Assembly (NCBI RefSeq): GCF_011440275.1
Contig: NZ_JAAOIV010000008.1
Coordinates: 124,001-188,000, forward strand
From: Metallococcus carri
Lineage (GTDB): Bacteria; Actinomycetota; Actinomycetes; Actinomycetales; Dermatophilaceae
Direction of reading: 5' to 3'
Length of the DNA stretch: 64,000 nt
Shown: piece after piece, positions 26,275 to 35,389 of the stretch
How the letters are laid out: each line of letters starts with the position of its first letter
How positions within the stretch are numbered: position 1 is the stretch's first letter
The notes under the pieces: model-generated
What the model saw: only the letters and a program-made list of their open reading frames with translations
Database searches by the model: none
What the model was told of the DNA's origin: nothing
Made by a program: the position numbers and the translations under genes

Positions 26275-27005
26275 ACCCGCACGCAACCATCGCGACGATC
26301 AAGCGAATCCTGTTGCAGCTCAGGGCAGATCACCGCACTGTCGGCCTCATCGTCGGGGTCCCGACCTTGCTGCTCACGCTGCTCTACTTCGTCTACAACG
26401 GCAGCGCCGTCTTCGACCGGCTCGCGCTCACCATGCTCGGCATCCTGCCGATGCTCGTGATGTTCCTCGTCACCAGCGTCGCCATGCTGCGCGAACGCAC
26501 CACCGGCACCCTCGAGCGGCTGCTCACCACTCCCCTGCACCGCGCCGACCTGCTGCTCGGCTATGGCATCGCCTTCGCCGTCGCTGCGTTGGCCCAGAGT
26601 CTGGTGATCGTCGCAGTCGCGCACTGGCTGCTCGGCGTCGACACCGCCGGCCCCCTGGCCTGGGTGCTGCTCGTGGCCATCTGCGCGGCCACGGTGGGCG
26701 TCGCGACGGGCCTGCTGGCCAGCGCCTTCGCCCGCACCGAGTTCCAGGCGGTGCAGTTCATGCCCCTGGTCATCGGCCCGCAGGTCTTTCTGTGCGGCCT
26801 GCTCGCCCCCCGCGACGGTATGCCGGAGCTGTTGCGCTGGCTGTCCGACGCCCTGCCGATGACCTATGCCGTGAAGGCGCTGCAAGCCATTGGGAGGCAG
26901 TCGGACCCCACCACCGATGTGATGCAGAATGCCGGTGTGCTGCTCGCCTTCACCGTCGTCGCCCTCGGCCTGGCCGCGGGGTCGATGCCGCGCCGGACCC
27001 GATGA
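26271..27005 (+). CDS. ABC-2 type exporter permease
   Basis: A 244-aa membrane protein of the ABC-2 (DrrB/NodJ-like) family with six hydrophobic helices. The cytoplasmic MLRERTTGTLERLLTTPLHRADLLLGY segment is the coupling region typical of these exporters, and GLLAPRDGMPELLRWLSDALPMTYAVKAL is the standard loop before the last helix. It pairs with the ATPase upstream (ATGA overlap) to export an unknown, probably hydrophobic, compound. Its stop overlaps the start of the TetR gene. Confidence 0.93.
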   Translation: MNPHATIATIKRILLQLRADHRTVGLIVGVPTLLLTLLYFVYNGSAVFDRLALTMLGILPMLVMFLVTSVAMLRERTTGTLERLLTTPLHRADLLLGYGIAFAVAALAQSLVIVAVAHWLLGVDTAGPLAWVLLVAICAATVGVATGLLASAFARTEFQAVQFMPLVIGPQVFLCGLLAPRDGMPELLRWLSDALPMTYAVKALQAIGRQSDPTTDVMQNAGVLLAFTVVALGLAAGSMPRRTR

Positions 27006-27598
27006 CGCCACGCGCGTCCGGACGGCGCCCCGGCGGCTCCAGCGCCCGCGAGGACATCCTCGCGAGTGCGCGAAAGCTGTTCGCCGACAAGGGTTTTGAT
27101 GGAGTATCGCTGCGCGCGATCGCCGGTGATGCCGGCGTCGACGTGGCTCTGATCAGTCACTATTTCGACAACAAGCGCGGGCTCTTCCTGGCGACCGTGG
27201 CCCTGCCGGTCGACCCGGCCGAGGTGCTCAAGCCCCTCGCCGGTGCCCCCGACGAGGACCTCGCGCGCACCCTGCTCACCCAATTCCTCGAGGTCTGGGA
27301 CGGTCCGTCCAGCGAGGCGGTGCTCGCCACCTTCCGCACCGCCATCGCCGGCGGCGAGTCCGAGCTGGCGCGCAGCTTCGTGTCGACCCTGGTCTTCGAC
27401 GTGCTGCGTGACCGACTGGCCGGCGCCGACGACCTGGAGCTCCGCCTCGGCCTGGCCGCGACCCAGATCTCGGGAATCATCATGGTGCGCAAGGTGATTC
27501 GGCTCGAGCCGATCGCCTCGATGCCGGCACCGAGGCTCGTCGACCTCATCGCGCCGAACCTCCAGCGCTACTTCACCGGGCCACTCCCCCGAGCTTGA
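27002..27598 (+). CDS. TetR-family regulator of the ABC exporter operon
   Basis: A 198-aa regulator with an N-terminal TetR helix-turn-helix (REDILASARKLFADKGFDGVS, then VALISHYFDNKRGLF) and an all-helical ligand domain. It is the last gene of the operon it probably represses through the tandem TTCAAC...GAA sites at 25535-25566. The inducer is likely the exported compound. Its 3' end overlaps the convergent UPF0182 gene by 26 bases. Confidence 0.93.
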   Translation: MTPRASGRRPGGSSAREDILASARKLFADKGFDGVSLRAIAGDAGVDVALISHYFDNKRGLFLATVALPVDPAEVLKPLAGAPDEDLARTLLTQFLEVWDGPSSEAVLATFRTAIAGGESELARSFVSTLVFDVLRDRLAGADDLELRLGLAATQISGIIMVRKVIRLEPIASMPAPRLVDLIAPNLQRYFTGPLPRA

Positions 27599-30467
27599 CG
27601 AGCCGGTCGATCGCCTTGCGCAGGTTCTCCTGGGCCTTGCCGTAAGCGTCCCAATCGCCCTTCTTCATCGCCGCCTGAGCCTGGTCGAAATACTTCTTGA
27701 CCTCCGCGACCGCCGCCTTCAGCTGGGGGCTGGGCGTGCTCGCCGGCGGCGGTGCCGGCGAAGCCCCCGGGGTGCTCGCACCCGCGTCGGAGGCCTTCAC
27801 CCCGGACGAACCGCCGAACAGCGCGTTGAGCGCGGCGTCGAGCGTGTCACCCCACGCCACCGTCTTACCGAAGCCGACGACGACCGCCGTCTGCCGCAGC
27901 GCGGTGCCCTTCGAGCGCAGGTAGAGCGGCTCGACATACAGCAGCCCGCCACCCGCCGGCACGGTCACGATCGTGCCCCGCACCAGCTTGGCGGCATTGC
28001 CGGTGAGATATTGCGACAGCGTCTGCTTGAAGGCCGGTGCGGTCGCGGTGGACCCGTTCACAGCACCCTGAAACTGTTGTGGCCCATACGAATCGCTCCC
28101 CTGAGGCAACACCGTCAGGTGCAAACGGCCGTAGGCATCGCGCACCTGTTGCGGGTCACCGCCGGGATCGGCGTCGACGCGCAGCGTCGCCACGAGGTTC
28201 TGCTTGGCACCACGCGGCACGAAGGTCGAGACGAGCGACCATTCGGGCGCACCACCTTGCGGTCCGGGCGTCGCAACATAGGTGGCCGGGGCCGGCCGGC
28301 CGTTGCCGCGGATCGGGTCGGCGGGCACCGACCACACGTCCGACCCCGCGATGAACGCCTTGGGGTCGGTGTTGTGATACATCGTCAACACCTGCTGCTG
28401 GATGGCGAACAGATCACCCGGATAGCGCAGCTGTGGCAGGACGTCGGCCGGGATCGCACTCGCCGGCTCGACCGTGCCCGGGAAGGCCCGCTGCCAGGCC
28501 TTGAGGATCGGGTCCTCACCGTCCCAGGCGTAGAGGCGCACGGTCCCGTCATACCCATCGACCGTTGCCTTCACCGCGTTGCGCACGTAGTTGACGCTCG
28601 ATCCGGGGTCCACGCCCCGGTCACCGGCCGGCGTGACCGAGGTGGATGCCGCGTCACCGAAGGCGACCGTCTGCGCGTAGGGATAGCGCGCGGTCGTGGT
28701 GTAACCGTCGACGACCCAGACGATCCGTCCGCCCGCGACGATCGGGTAGGGCGTGCTGTCGGTCGTCAACCAGGGTGCGACCTTGCGCACGCGATCCACC
28801 GGGTCGCGCACCTCCAACACCTTGGCCTTGTCGTTGCTCACCGACGAGCTGAGGAAGTTGCTCTCGCGGTATTTCACGGCATACGCCAGCCGGCGCAGCG
28901 ATGCATCCAGCGGCACACCGGCCTTGCCCGAATAGGTCGTGCGCCCAGCTCCCGGGTCCTGCTCGTGCGCGGCGAGCCCGCCGACGACGGCATAGCTCGG
29001 GATGCCCTTGCCGAAGTAGATCCGCGGCTGGGTCGGCTGCGGCACCCCCCGTGGCGGCACGCCGACCGATTCGTAGACCGGGTCTCCAGCCGCCGTGCGG
29101 GTGGTCGCGTCCGCCGACACCACACCGTAGCCATGGGTCCAGACGCTGTGCATGCCGTCCCAACCCCGTTGATCCGCAGGGATATTCGCCACATCGACGC
29201 CACGCACGCCCAGCACCATCGGCTGGAGGCTGCCGTCGACGGCATACCGGCCGGCCGTGAGGGTCGAGAACTCGAAGCCACCCACCTTCTGCTGGTCGCT
29301 GAAGGTGCCCTCGGTGAGGGTCGGGTCGAGCAGCGGTATGCCGGACACGGTCGCCTGATCGCCCCGCAGCCCGTCCCGGGTCGGCGTGGCGGTCCACGAA
29401 CTCGCCTGGGTCGTCGTCATCCCCGCCAGGCCGTATGCCGCTCGCGTCGCGGTGATATTGCGCGCGACATAGGGCGCTTCGTAGCGCTCCTCGGCGCCGC
29501 GGGCGCGACCCTGCACGACCGCCGGATAAATCGCGCCGAGCACGATGCTGCACACCACGAGGGAGGCGACGCCGACGATGGGCAGGCGCCAGGTGCGCGA
29601 CCAGAGCGTGGCCAGGAAGAGCCCGGCGCAGACGACCGCGGCGAGCGCCATCACCGCCTTGGTGGGGATCTCGGCGTGCGCGGCGGTGTAGTCGATGCCG
29701 GTGATCAGCGAGCCGTCCTTGGTGGTGAGCTCGTAGCGCTGGAGCCACCAGGCGGCACCGCGCACCAGCACGAGGATCGCTCCGGTCACCGACAGTTGCA
29801 CGCGTGCGACGGTGGTGAACCGTTGTCCTGGTTCGCGACTCAGCGACAGACCGCCGTAGATGTACTGCGTGATGACCGCCGCGATGAGGGTGAGCACCAA
29901 GGCGAGCGTGGCGAAGGTGGTGAGGAACTGCAGCCACGGCAGGGTGAAGACGTAGAACCCCAGATCGCGGTGGAACTCAGGGTCGGTGAAGCCGAAGGAG
30001 CCACCATTGCGCCACAGCAGGGCGGTCTGCCATTGGGTGGTGGCGACCGAGGCACCGAACAAGCCGAAGAGCCCGGGCACCAGCCGGAAGGCGACCCGGC
30101 GGAAGGGTTCGACGACCGCGCGATAACGCTCCATGCTGTCCAGCTCGGCCGACGCGGGCGCCTCGATCGGGCGCCGACGGTAGGCCAGCCGCATCGACCA
30201 CCAGACCGGGAGGGCGGTAAGCAGGAATCCACTGCCGAACAGCAGGGTCTTGGTGGTCTGCTCGACGCGGAAGACCGTCCCGAAGCCCACGCTGGCGAAC
30301 CACAGACTGTCCAGCCACATCCGCGCCCACAGGTTGATCAGGATCAGGAGCGCGATCAACCCGATCGTCGCGAGCATCCACCGGCGGCGCTGGCGCCAGC
30401 GCCGGTCGTCGAGGGGCGCGGCATAGGCCGGCTCCGACATCCCGTCGAAGTCGTCCGCTGAACTCAC
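27573..30467 (-). CDS. UPF0182 family large membrane protein
   Basis: A 964-aa protein conserved throughout Actinobacteria (Rv3193c in M. tuberculosis, by memory). About seven N-terminal membrane helices in residues 25-330 are followed by a large extracellular region with family segments such as ERYEAPYVARNITATRAAYGL and RIYFGKGIPSYAVVG. A Pro/Ala/Ser-rich linker and a charged helix (VAEVKKYFDQAQAAMKKGDWDAYGKAQ) close it. Its function is not established. The GTG at 30467 has GGAGGTG 6 bases upstream. It is divergent from the PPA1309-family gene across 111 bases that must hold both promoters. Confidence 0.93.
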   Translation of the reverse strand: MSSADDFDGMSEPAYAAPLDDRRWRQRRRWMLATIGLIALLILINLWARMWLDSLWFASVGFGTVFRVEQTTKTLLFGSGFLLTALPVWWSMRLAYRRRPIEAPASAELDSMERYRAVVEPFRRVAFRLVPGLFGLFGASVATTQWQTALLWRNGGSFGFTDPEFHRDLGFYVFTLPWLQFLTTFATLALVLTLIAAVITQYIYGGLSLSREPGQRFTTVARVQLSVTGAILVLVRGAAWWLQRYELTTKDGSLITGIDYTAAHAEIPTKAVMALAAVVCAGLFLATLWSRTWRLPIVGVASLVVCSIVLGAIYPAVVQGRARGAEERYEAPYVARNITATRAAYGLAGMTTTQASSWTATPTRDGLRGDQATVSGIPLLDPTLTEGTFSDQQKVGGFEFSTLTAGRYAVDGSLQPMVLGVRGVDVANIPADQRGWDGMHSVWTHGYGVVSADATTRTAAGDPVYESVGVPPRGVPQPTQPRIYFGKGIPSYAVVGGLAAHEQDPGAGRTTYSGKAGVPLDASLRRLAYAVKYRESNFLSSSVSNDKAKVLEVRDPVDRVRKVAPWLTTDSTPYPIVAGGRIVWVVDGYTTTARYPYAQTVAFGDAASTSVTPAGDRGVDPGSSVNYVRNAVKATVDGYDGTVRLYAWDGEDPILKAWQRAFPGTVEPASAIPADVLPQLRYPGDLFAIQQQVLTMYHNTDPKAFIAGSDVWSVPADPIRGNGRPAPATYVATPGPQGGAPEWSLVSTFVPRGAKQNLVATLRVDADPGGDPQQVRDAYGRLHLTVLPQGSDSYGPQQFQGAVNGSTATAPAFKQTLSQYLTGNAAKLVRGTIVTVPAGGGLLYVEPLYLRSKGTALRQTAVVVGFGKTVAWGDTLDAALNALFGGSSGVKASDAGASTPGASPAPPPASTPSPQLKAAVAEVKKYFDQAQAAMKKGDWDAYGKAQENLRKAIDRLVKLGGVAR

Positions 30468-30578
30468 GCGCCACCTCCGCTGCACCTTCCCCGCGGAAGG
30501 TCGCGCCCCAACGGTAACCCGCGAGCCCGGCGGCCGCCCGTGGCTGTCCGCTTCCCGGCGATAGAGCACGATGGGGCC

Positions 30579-31121
30579 ATGGACGCCTCCGACGGACCCA
30601 CCGCCAAGCCGGTGCTCAGCGCGCTCGGCCAGTGTGCAGTCGACACCGAACGTCATGTCGCCCGGGCAGGTTGGGACCAGGCACCGCGGCTGTTCGCGAT
30701 CGCCCGCAATGGCGACCTCGCTGCCCGCGAGCCGGCGCTGCAGGAGCAGCTGGCCGGCCTCGATCCGCAGGCCTACAGCACGGTCGAGCAGGAGGGTTTC
30801 CCCTCGACGTCCTCGATCGAGTCGCTCCTGGGGCGGCTGGCCTGGCCGCCGGAGGTCGACGGAGTAGCACTGGCCATCGAACGGATCGTGGTGCCCCCGG
30901 CAGCCGAGCGTGATCTGCCCGAAGATCCGGAGCAGGCCGCGGAAACCCTTGCGGCACATGAGGATCGCCAGGATGTGCGGCTCTTCGTCGCGGTGCTGCG
31001 CGATGGCGAACGCATCTGCCTCCTGCGGCAACGCGCGCATGACGAGGACGACAAGGTCGCCCTCGGCACTGACATTGCCCCGGGTCTGGTCGCGGCACTC
31101 GAGGCGACCCTGGCCGACTGA
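30579..31121 (+). CDS. PPA1309-family conserved actinobacterial protein
   Basis: A 180-aa soluble acidic protein of the family named after Cutibacterium PPA1309, usually found beside UPF0182 genes. Characteristic wording is GFPSTSSIESLLGRLAWPPEVDGVALAIERIVVPP and VRLFVAVLRDGERICLLRQRAHDEDDKVALG. No enzyme motif can be seen and the role is unknown. I chose the ATG at 30579 because it starts the conserved region; an upstream in-frame ATG exists at 30540. It is divergent from UPF0182. Confidence 0.8.
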   Translation: MDASDGPTAKPVLSALGQCAVDTERHVARAGWDQAPRLFAIARNGDLAAREPALQEQLAGLDPQAYSTVEQEGFPSTSSIESLLGRLAWPPEVDGVALAIERIVVPPAAERDLPEDPEQAAETLAAHEDRQDVRLFVAVLRDGERICLLRQRAHDEDDKVALGTDIAPGLVAALEATLAD

Positions 31122-31161
31122 CCGCGTCGCGCGGCGCCCCGGCATACCTCGATTGTCGACT

Positions 31162-31179
31162 TACTCGGCGATCGAGCTA
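31162..31179. promoter_or_regulatory. MarR-type operator upstream of marR
   Basis: TACTCGGCGATCGAGCTA, 21 bases before the marR start. Its reverse complement matches the 18-mer at 31721-31738 (TAGCTCGCTTAGCGAGTA) at 14 of 18 positions. The pair suggests the MarR protein controls itself and the TasA-like/SipW-LamG unit. Confidence 0.55.
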
Positions 31180-31200
31180 TGTCGGGTATTCTGGCTCGTT

Positions 31201-31710
31201 ATGAGCACTGACCCACGCCCCGCCCGCCGCCGGGTGGAACTCCCGGAATTCGACGCCCAGATCGCCCGACGGTTCGGCATGGCCGACGATGTCGCCTCGG
31301 TCATCCTCGAGCTCGGCCGCCTCGTGCTCGCCAACGAGCGACTGCGAAGCGGCCTGTATGCCGAACTCGGCCTGAGTTCGCACGAACTGAGCGCCCTGAC
31401 GTATGTCGGGCTGCAGGAGCGCGCGACCCCCAAGGGTCTGGCCGCCAGCCTGTCGATCACCACCGGTTCGACCACCGCACTCATCGACCGCATGGTCAAG
31501 GCGGACCTACTCACCCGCGAACCGCACCCGAGCGACCGGCGCAGCGTCGTGCTGACGCTCGCGCCGCAAGGACGGCGCGCGATGAAGGTCGTCGTGCAGC
31601 GGTATGTCGGGGTGGCGCAGACGGCGCTCACCGAGCTCGACGGCACGCTCCTGCCCGGGATCACGGCGATGCAGATCCTCTCGCGAGCGCTCAGCAGCGC
31701 CGAGGAGTAG
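31201..31710 (+). CDS. MarR-family transcriptional regulator
   Basis: A 169-aa winged-helix regulator. The core reads LSSHELSALTYVGLQERATPKGLAASLSITTGSTTALIDRMVKADLLTREPHPSDRRSVVLTL, here shown in parts: GLAASLSITTGSTTALIDRM is the recognition region and HPSDRRSV the wing. A long helical C-terminus supports dimerisation. It precedes the TasA-like gene by 118 bases. Matching operator-like 18-mers lie before both, so it probably represses itself and the downstream surface-protein cassette. No ribosome-binding site is evident at the ATG. Confidence 0.9.
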   Translation: MSTDPRPARRRVELPEFDAQIARRFGMADDVASVILELGRLVLANERLRSGLYAELGLSSHELSALTYVGLQERATPKGLAASLSITTGSTTALIDRMVKADLLTREPHPSDRRSVVLTLAPQGRRAMKVVVQRYVGVAQTALTELDGTLLPGITAMQILSRALSSAEE

Positions 31711-31720
31711 CCAGCCGAGT

Positions 31721-31769
31721 TAGCTCGCTTAGCGAGTAGTTTGGTAAACGAGTTACTTGCTGATAGAGT
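31721..31769 (+). promoter_or_regulatory. Promoter and MarR operator of the TasA-like/SipW-LamG unit
   Basis: The operator TAGCTCGCTTAGCGAGTA (31721-31738) abuts a good promoter: -35 TTGGTA at 31741-31746, a 17-base spacer, and an extended -10 TGATAGAGT with TAGAGT at 31764-31769. A bound MarR dimer at this position would occlude the -35. A related CGAGTTA element recurs at 31749-31755 inside the spacer. Confidence 0.65.
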
Positions 31770-31828
31770 TTTCTTCGTCGCCGACTCCACCGGGGAGCTC
31801 GGGGCACACCGACGAAGGAGACCGCAGC

Positions 31829-32413
31829 ATGACCACCACGACCCGCACCCCTGGCCAGCGCAGCAAGAAGATCGCCGCCTGGTCGATCGTCCCGATCTCG
31901 CTGCTCGCGAGCGGCCTGATCGTGTCCCAGGCATCGCGCGCCGCGTTCAGCGCCACGACCGACAACCCCGGCAACAACTGGGCCGCCGGCACCGTCGCGC
32001 TGGAGGACAACGACTCCGGCAAGGCCCTCTTCGACGTCCGCGACCTGGCGCCCGGCCAGCAGGGCGAGAAGTGCATCACGGTGACCTCGCGCGGCAGCCT
32101 GGCCTCCGCGGTCAAGCTCTACGCCACCGACGCCAAGGCCACCAAGGACCTCGACAAGCACCTGAACCTCAAGGTCACCGAGGTCGCCTCGTGCGACGCG
32201 CCCACCGGTGCGGTGATCTTCGACGGTTCGATGGACCGCCTCGGCGCGAGCGCCACCGGCTACACCACCGGCATCGGCAGCTGGAAGCCGGCCGGCACCC
32301 CGGGTGAGGCCCGCGGCTACCACGTCCAGTACACCTTCGCCGCCGACGCCCCGAACTCCACCCAGGGCGGCACCGCCTCGCTGGGCTTGGTGTGGGAGGC
32401 GCAGAACCAGTGA
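31829..32413 (+). CDS. TasA/camelysin-like secreted protein (SipW-type substrate)
   Basis: A 194-aa protein with a long signal anchor (KKIAAWSIVPISLLASGLIVSQASRAAFSA, here residues about 13-42) followed by DNPGNNWAAGTVALEDND. A TGxVxL.DND-like strand and an LxPGQ...KCITV strand after it are the hallmarks of TasA/CalY-type proteins processed by SipW signal peptidases. In Bacillus, TasA forms matrix fibres and CalY is a surface metalloprotease; no protease motif is seen here. GAAGGAGA precedes the ATG at 31829. The next gene encodes a SipW-type peptidase and overlaps its stop (GTGA). Confidence 0.72.
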   Translation: MTTTTRTPGQRSKKIAAWSIVPISLLASGLIVSQASRAAFSATTDNPGNNWAAGTVALEDNDSGKALFDVRDLAPGQQGEKCITVTSRGSLASAVKLYATDAKATKDLDKHLNLKVTEVASCDAPTGAVIFDGSMDRLGASATGYTTGIGSWKPAGTPGEARGYHVQYTFAADAPNSTQGGTASLGLVWEAQNQ

Positions 32414-33723
32414 GACTCGAGGCGACCTGGCCCGGCCTGATCCTGATGACCGCGGCCCGGACCATCCTGGCGACGCTGGCCGGCCTGGCCGTGTGGGCAG
32501 CCGTGCCCGCGGCCTTCGGCTGGCAGTCGACCACCGTGATCTCCGGCTCGATGACTCCGGCCATCGCCGTGGGCGACGTCGTCGCCGCCAAGCCGGTGCG
32601 CGGTGCCGAGGTCCAACCCGGCCAGGTCGCACTCGTGGACGACCCCGACCACCAGGGAGCGCTCCGGCTGCACCGGATGGTGCGCTTCACCCCCGGCGGC
32701 GCGCTGATCCTGCGCGGCGACGCCAACCGGGCCGACGATTCCAGCCCGGTGCACCCGAGCGCCGTCCACGGCGTCGGTGCCCTGCGGGTGCCGTGGGCGG
32801 GGCTGCCCGGTCTGTGGCTGGGCCGGCGCGACCTCGCCCCGCTCGGTCTCGCGAGCCTCGGCATCGGCCTGCTCGTCGTCGTCGCACGCGGCCGTATGCC
32901 GGGGTCGGGCGACCGGACCGGTGTCGTGCTCTGCGCCGGTCTGGCGATCGTGGCCCTGACCGCGACGACCATCGCGAGCCGGAGCACGGCGAGCGCCGGC
33001 TTCGCGGCGCAGACGCTGGCCCGGGCCGAGTTCGCCGTGGCCGAACTCGGCTACCGCGACCTGGTCCTCGCCGACCGCCCGATCGCGTTCTACGAAGGAG
33101 AGAGCAGCGATCCGGCACGGGACTCGGTCGGTGCCCAGCCGTCGACGGCATACGGCGTGCGCACGACGGCTGGCGGCCACCAGGGCGCGAGCAGCGGATC
33201 ACTCGACTTCGGCGGGCCGGCCGCCACACTCACGCTGCGCGCACCGCAGACTCCCGCCGGGCCGACGGCGTTCTCCACCGAGGCGTGGTTCCGCACCACG
33301 GCGTCCGGTCGCGGCGGCCGGATCATCGGCTACGGCAGCACGGCCGACAACGGTGCGTCCTTCTTCTACGACCGGGTCGTCTACCTCACCGCTGAGGGCA
33401 AGCTGCTGTTCGGCATCGGCGCCTGGGGCACCTCGGTGCTCACCGCGCCCGGCCGCTACGACGACGGCGCCTGGCATCACGTGGTCGCCGCCCGCGATGC
33501 CGGCGGCATGCGCCTGATCGTCGACGGGCAGACCGTCGAGGGCGCACCCGGCGCCACCCAGGACTATGCCGGCTACTGGCGCGCCGGTTACGACAACCTG
33601 TCCGGCTGGACCCAGGCACCCGCCGGGAACAGCTTTCCCGGCGTGATCGACGACATCGCGATCTACGACCGGGCGTTGTCCGCCGAGGCCGCCCGCGCTC
33701 ACTACGCCGCCGGACAGCCCTGA
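32410..33723 (+). CDS. SipW-type signal peptidase fused to a LamG domain
   Basis: A 437-aa protein. Residues about 14-38 form a membrane helix. The peptidase core follows with nucleophile Ser47 in VISGSMTPAI, His88 in LRLHRMV (where bacterial type I peptidases have Lys) and GDAN (Asp104). Ser/His makes it the S26B (ER/SipW) type. Two more membrane helices lie at about 142-160 and 170-190. Residues about 220-437 form an extracellular LamG/concanavalin-like jellyroll (FSTEAWFRT, DDGAWHHVVAARD, IDDIAIYDRAL). It is coupled to the TasA-like gene, its evident substrate. The LamG domain may bind glycan or retain the cleaved product. Confidence 0.88.
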   Translation: MRLEATWPGLILMTAARTILATLAGLAVWAAVPAAFGWQSTTVISGSMTPAIAVGDVVAAKPVRGAEVQPGQVALVDDPDHQGALRLHRMVRFTPGGALILRGDANRADDSSPVHPSAVHGVGALRVPWAGLPGLWLGRRDLAPLGLASLGIGLLVVVARGRMPGSGDRTGVVLCAGLAIVALTATTIASRSTASAGFAAQTLARAEFAVAELGYRDLVLADRPIAFYEGESSDPARDSVGAQPSTAYGVRTTAGGHQGASSGSLDFGGPAATLTLRAPQTPAGPTAFSTEAWFRTTASGRGGRIIGYGSTADNGASFFYDRVVYLTAEGKLLFGIGAWGTSVLTAPGRYDDGAWHHVVAARDAGGMRLIVDGQTVEGAPGATQDYAGYWRAGYDNLSGWTQAPAGNSFPGVIDDIAIYDRALSAEAARAHYAAGQP

Positions 33724-33725
33724 CC

Positions 33726-34826
33726 TCAAGAGCAGCTGGGGAACCCGGTGGTTTGCCCGCCGGCGATCTTCTTCAGCTGCGCGATGGCCTGCTGCACCGT
33801 GGTCACGCTGATCACGGTGAGACCGCTCGGCACGTAGCCGCGAGCATCACCGCAGTCGCTCTGCGGAGCGAGGAAGAATTTCGCACCCGCGTCCTTGGCG
33901 CCGACCATCTTCTGCCGGATGCCGCCGATCGGGCCGACCGATCCGTCCTCGGAGATCGTGCCGGTGCCGGCGACGCGCTTGCCGCCGGTCAGCGCACCCG
34001 GGGTGAGCTTGTCGTAGATCGCCAGGGTGAACATCATCCCGGCCGAGGGGCCGCCGACGTCGCCGACGTTGACCTTGATCGTCACCGGCAGCCGGTAGTC
34101 CGGGGCGATGCCGATGCCGAAGACCGCCCGGCCGTTGTTGTTGCCGGTCGGCACCTGGAGCGGCTGCTCCTTGCCGCCGCGCCGCACCACGACCGGGACC
34201 GTCGTGCCGGGCTTGACCTGACGCATGATCGTCGCGACCGAGGCCAGGTCGGTGACCGGCACGTTGTTGACGCGCACCAGCACGTCGTTGACCTTCAGCA
34301 CGCCCTGCGAGGCTGCGCCCTTCTGGATCGCGGCCACCGAGATGGTCTCCGGCACCGTGAACCCGGCCGCGCGCAGCGCCACCACTTCGGCGGTCTCCTG
34401 CGAGTCGGTCATCTCGGCGGTGTTTTGCTCCTGCACCTGCTTGCCGGTGATGTCCTTGGGGAACCACACCTCCTGCGGGTCCACCTGGGCATTGCGGGAC
34501 AGGTACTTCGCCTGGAGGTACTCGATCACCGACACCGGATAGTTCGGCCCGCCGGCCATCGAGACGGTGGTGAAATCCAGCGAGCCCGAGGTCGGGTAGG
34601 TCGGGGCACCGGTGACCGCGATGACCTCCTTGCCGTCGCTCTTGCCGAGCGTGTTCACCGCCGGACCAGGGCGCAGGATCACATAGGGCACGTGGATCAG
34701 GTTGAGCGCCGCCACCACCGCGACGATCAGCACGGCGGTCACCAGCCAGGTGATATTGCGCCGGCTCAGCCGGCTGGGAGCCGGCTGGTTCTCGGCCGGC
34801 GCGGGCTCGGCATACTCCTGCGTCAT
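33726..34826 (-). CDS. PDZ-domain Lon-like (S16) serine protease
   Basis: A 366-aa membrane-anchored protease, homologous by layout to Rv3194c/YlbL. It has a single membrane helix at about 29-48, an extracellular PDZ domain at about 160-250 (KGAASQGVLKVNDVLVRVNNVPVTDL), then a Lon-type protease domain with catalytic Ser in GGPSAGMMFTL and Lys in GGIRQKMVGAKDAGA. In Bacillus, YlbL helps remove a cell-division inhibitor; the substrate here is unknown. The ATG at 34826 overlaps the moaE stop. It ends 2 bases from the convergent SipW-LamG gene. Confidence 0.93.
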   Translation of the reverse strand: MTQEYAEPAPAENQPAPSRLSRRNITWLVTAVLIVAVVAALNLIHVPYVILRPGPAVNTLGKSDGKEVIAVTGAPTYPTSGSLDFTTVSMAGGPNYPVSVIEYLQAKYLSRNAQVDPQEVWFPKDITGKQVQEQNTAEMTDSQETAEVVALRAAGFTVPETISVAAIQKGAASQGVLKVNDVLVRVNNVPVTDLASVATIMRQVKPGTTVPVVVRRGGKEQPLQVPTGNNNGRAVFGIGIAPDYRLPVTIKVNVGDVGGPSAGMMFTLAIYDKLTPGALTGGKRVAGTGTISEDGSVGPIGGIRQKMVGAKDAGAKFFLAPQSDCGDARGYVPSGLTVISVTTVQQAIAQLKKIAGGQTTGFPSCS

Positions 34827-35251
34827 GTCAACCCCACCCACTCGTCCGAGCCGTCGGCGAAGATCTGGTGCTTCCAGATCGGGACCTGTTGCTTGAGGGT
34901 GTCGATGAACTTCTCGCAGGCCGCGAGCGCCGGTCCGCGGTGCGCGGCCCCAACGCCCACGACGACGGCGATATCGCCCACGCGCAGGTGGCCGATCCGG
35001 TGCACGGCGGCGACCGCGATCAACTCCTCGCTGAGCACGCCCGCCGCGACCTGCCGCAGTTGGTCGACCGCGGTCGGATGGGCGGTGTAGTCCAGGGCCT
35101 GCACCGACTCCCCGTGGTCGTGATCGCGCACGCGCCCGACGAAGAGCGCGACGCCACCGGCCTTCGCGTCGCTGACGGCCGCGAGCACCTCGTCGACCGA
35201 CAACGGCGCATCACGCAGGTCGGCCAACCGGATCCGTGGGTCCTCGCTCAT
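34823..35251 (-). CDS. moaE: Molybdopterin synthase catalytic subunit MoaE
   Basis: With MoaD it inserts dithiolene sulfur into cyclic pyranopterin monophosphate in molybdenum-cofactor synthesis. The 142-aa protein has FVGRVRDHDHGESVQALDYTAHP, HRIGHLRVGDIAVVVGV and the active-site stretch ACEKFIDTLKQQVPIWKHQ with the catalytic Lys residues. The ATG at 35251 follows AAAGGCGGGG. No other moa gene lies in the window; coupling to the PDZ protease by ATGA overlap is probably positional. Confidence 0.95.
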   Translation of the reverse strand: MSEDPRIRLADLRDAPLSVDEVLAAVSDAKAGGVALFVGRVRDHDHGESVQALDYTAHPTAVDQLRQVAAGVLSEELIAVAAVHRIGHLRVGDIAVVVGVGAAHRGPALAACEKFIDTLKQQVPIWKHQIFADGSDEWVGLT

Positions 35252-35389
35252 GCCCCGCCTTTCTGTCGCGGACAGGGTATGCCGTGCGTGTGGGCGCCCG
35301 GTCAGCCGTACCTCGCGGAACCAGCGGGGTCCCCTTCGTGGTTGTCTTGGAAGCAGACAGCATCCCGAGTGAGAACCGGAGCTCACGTC

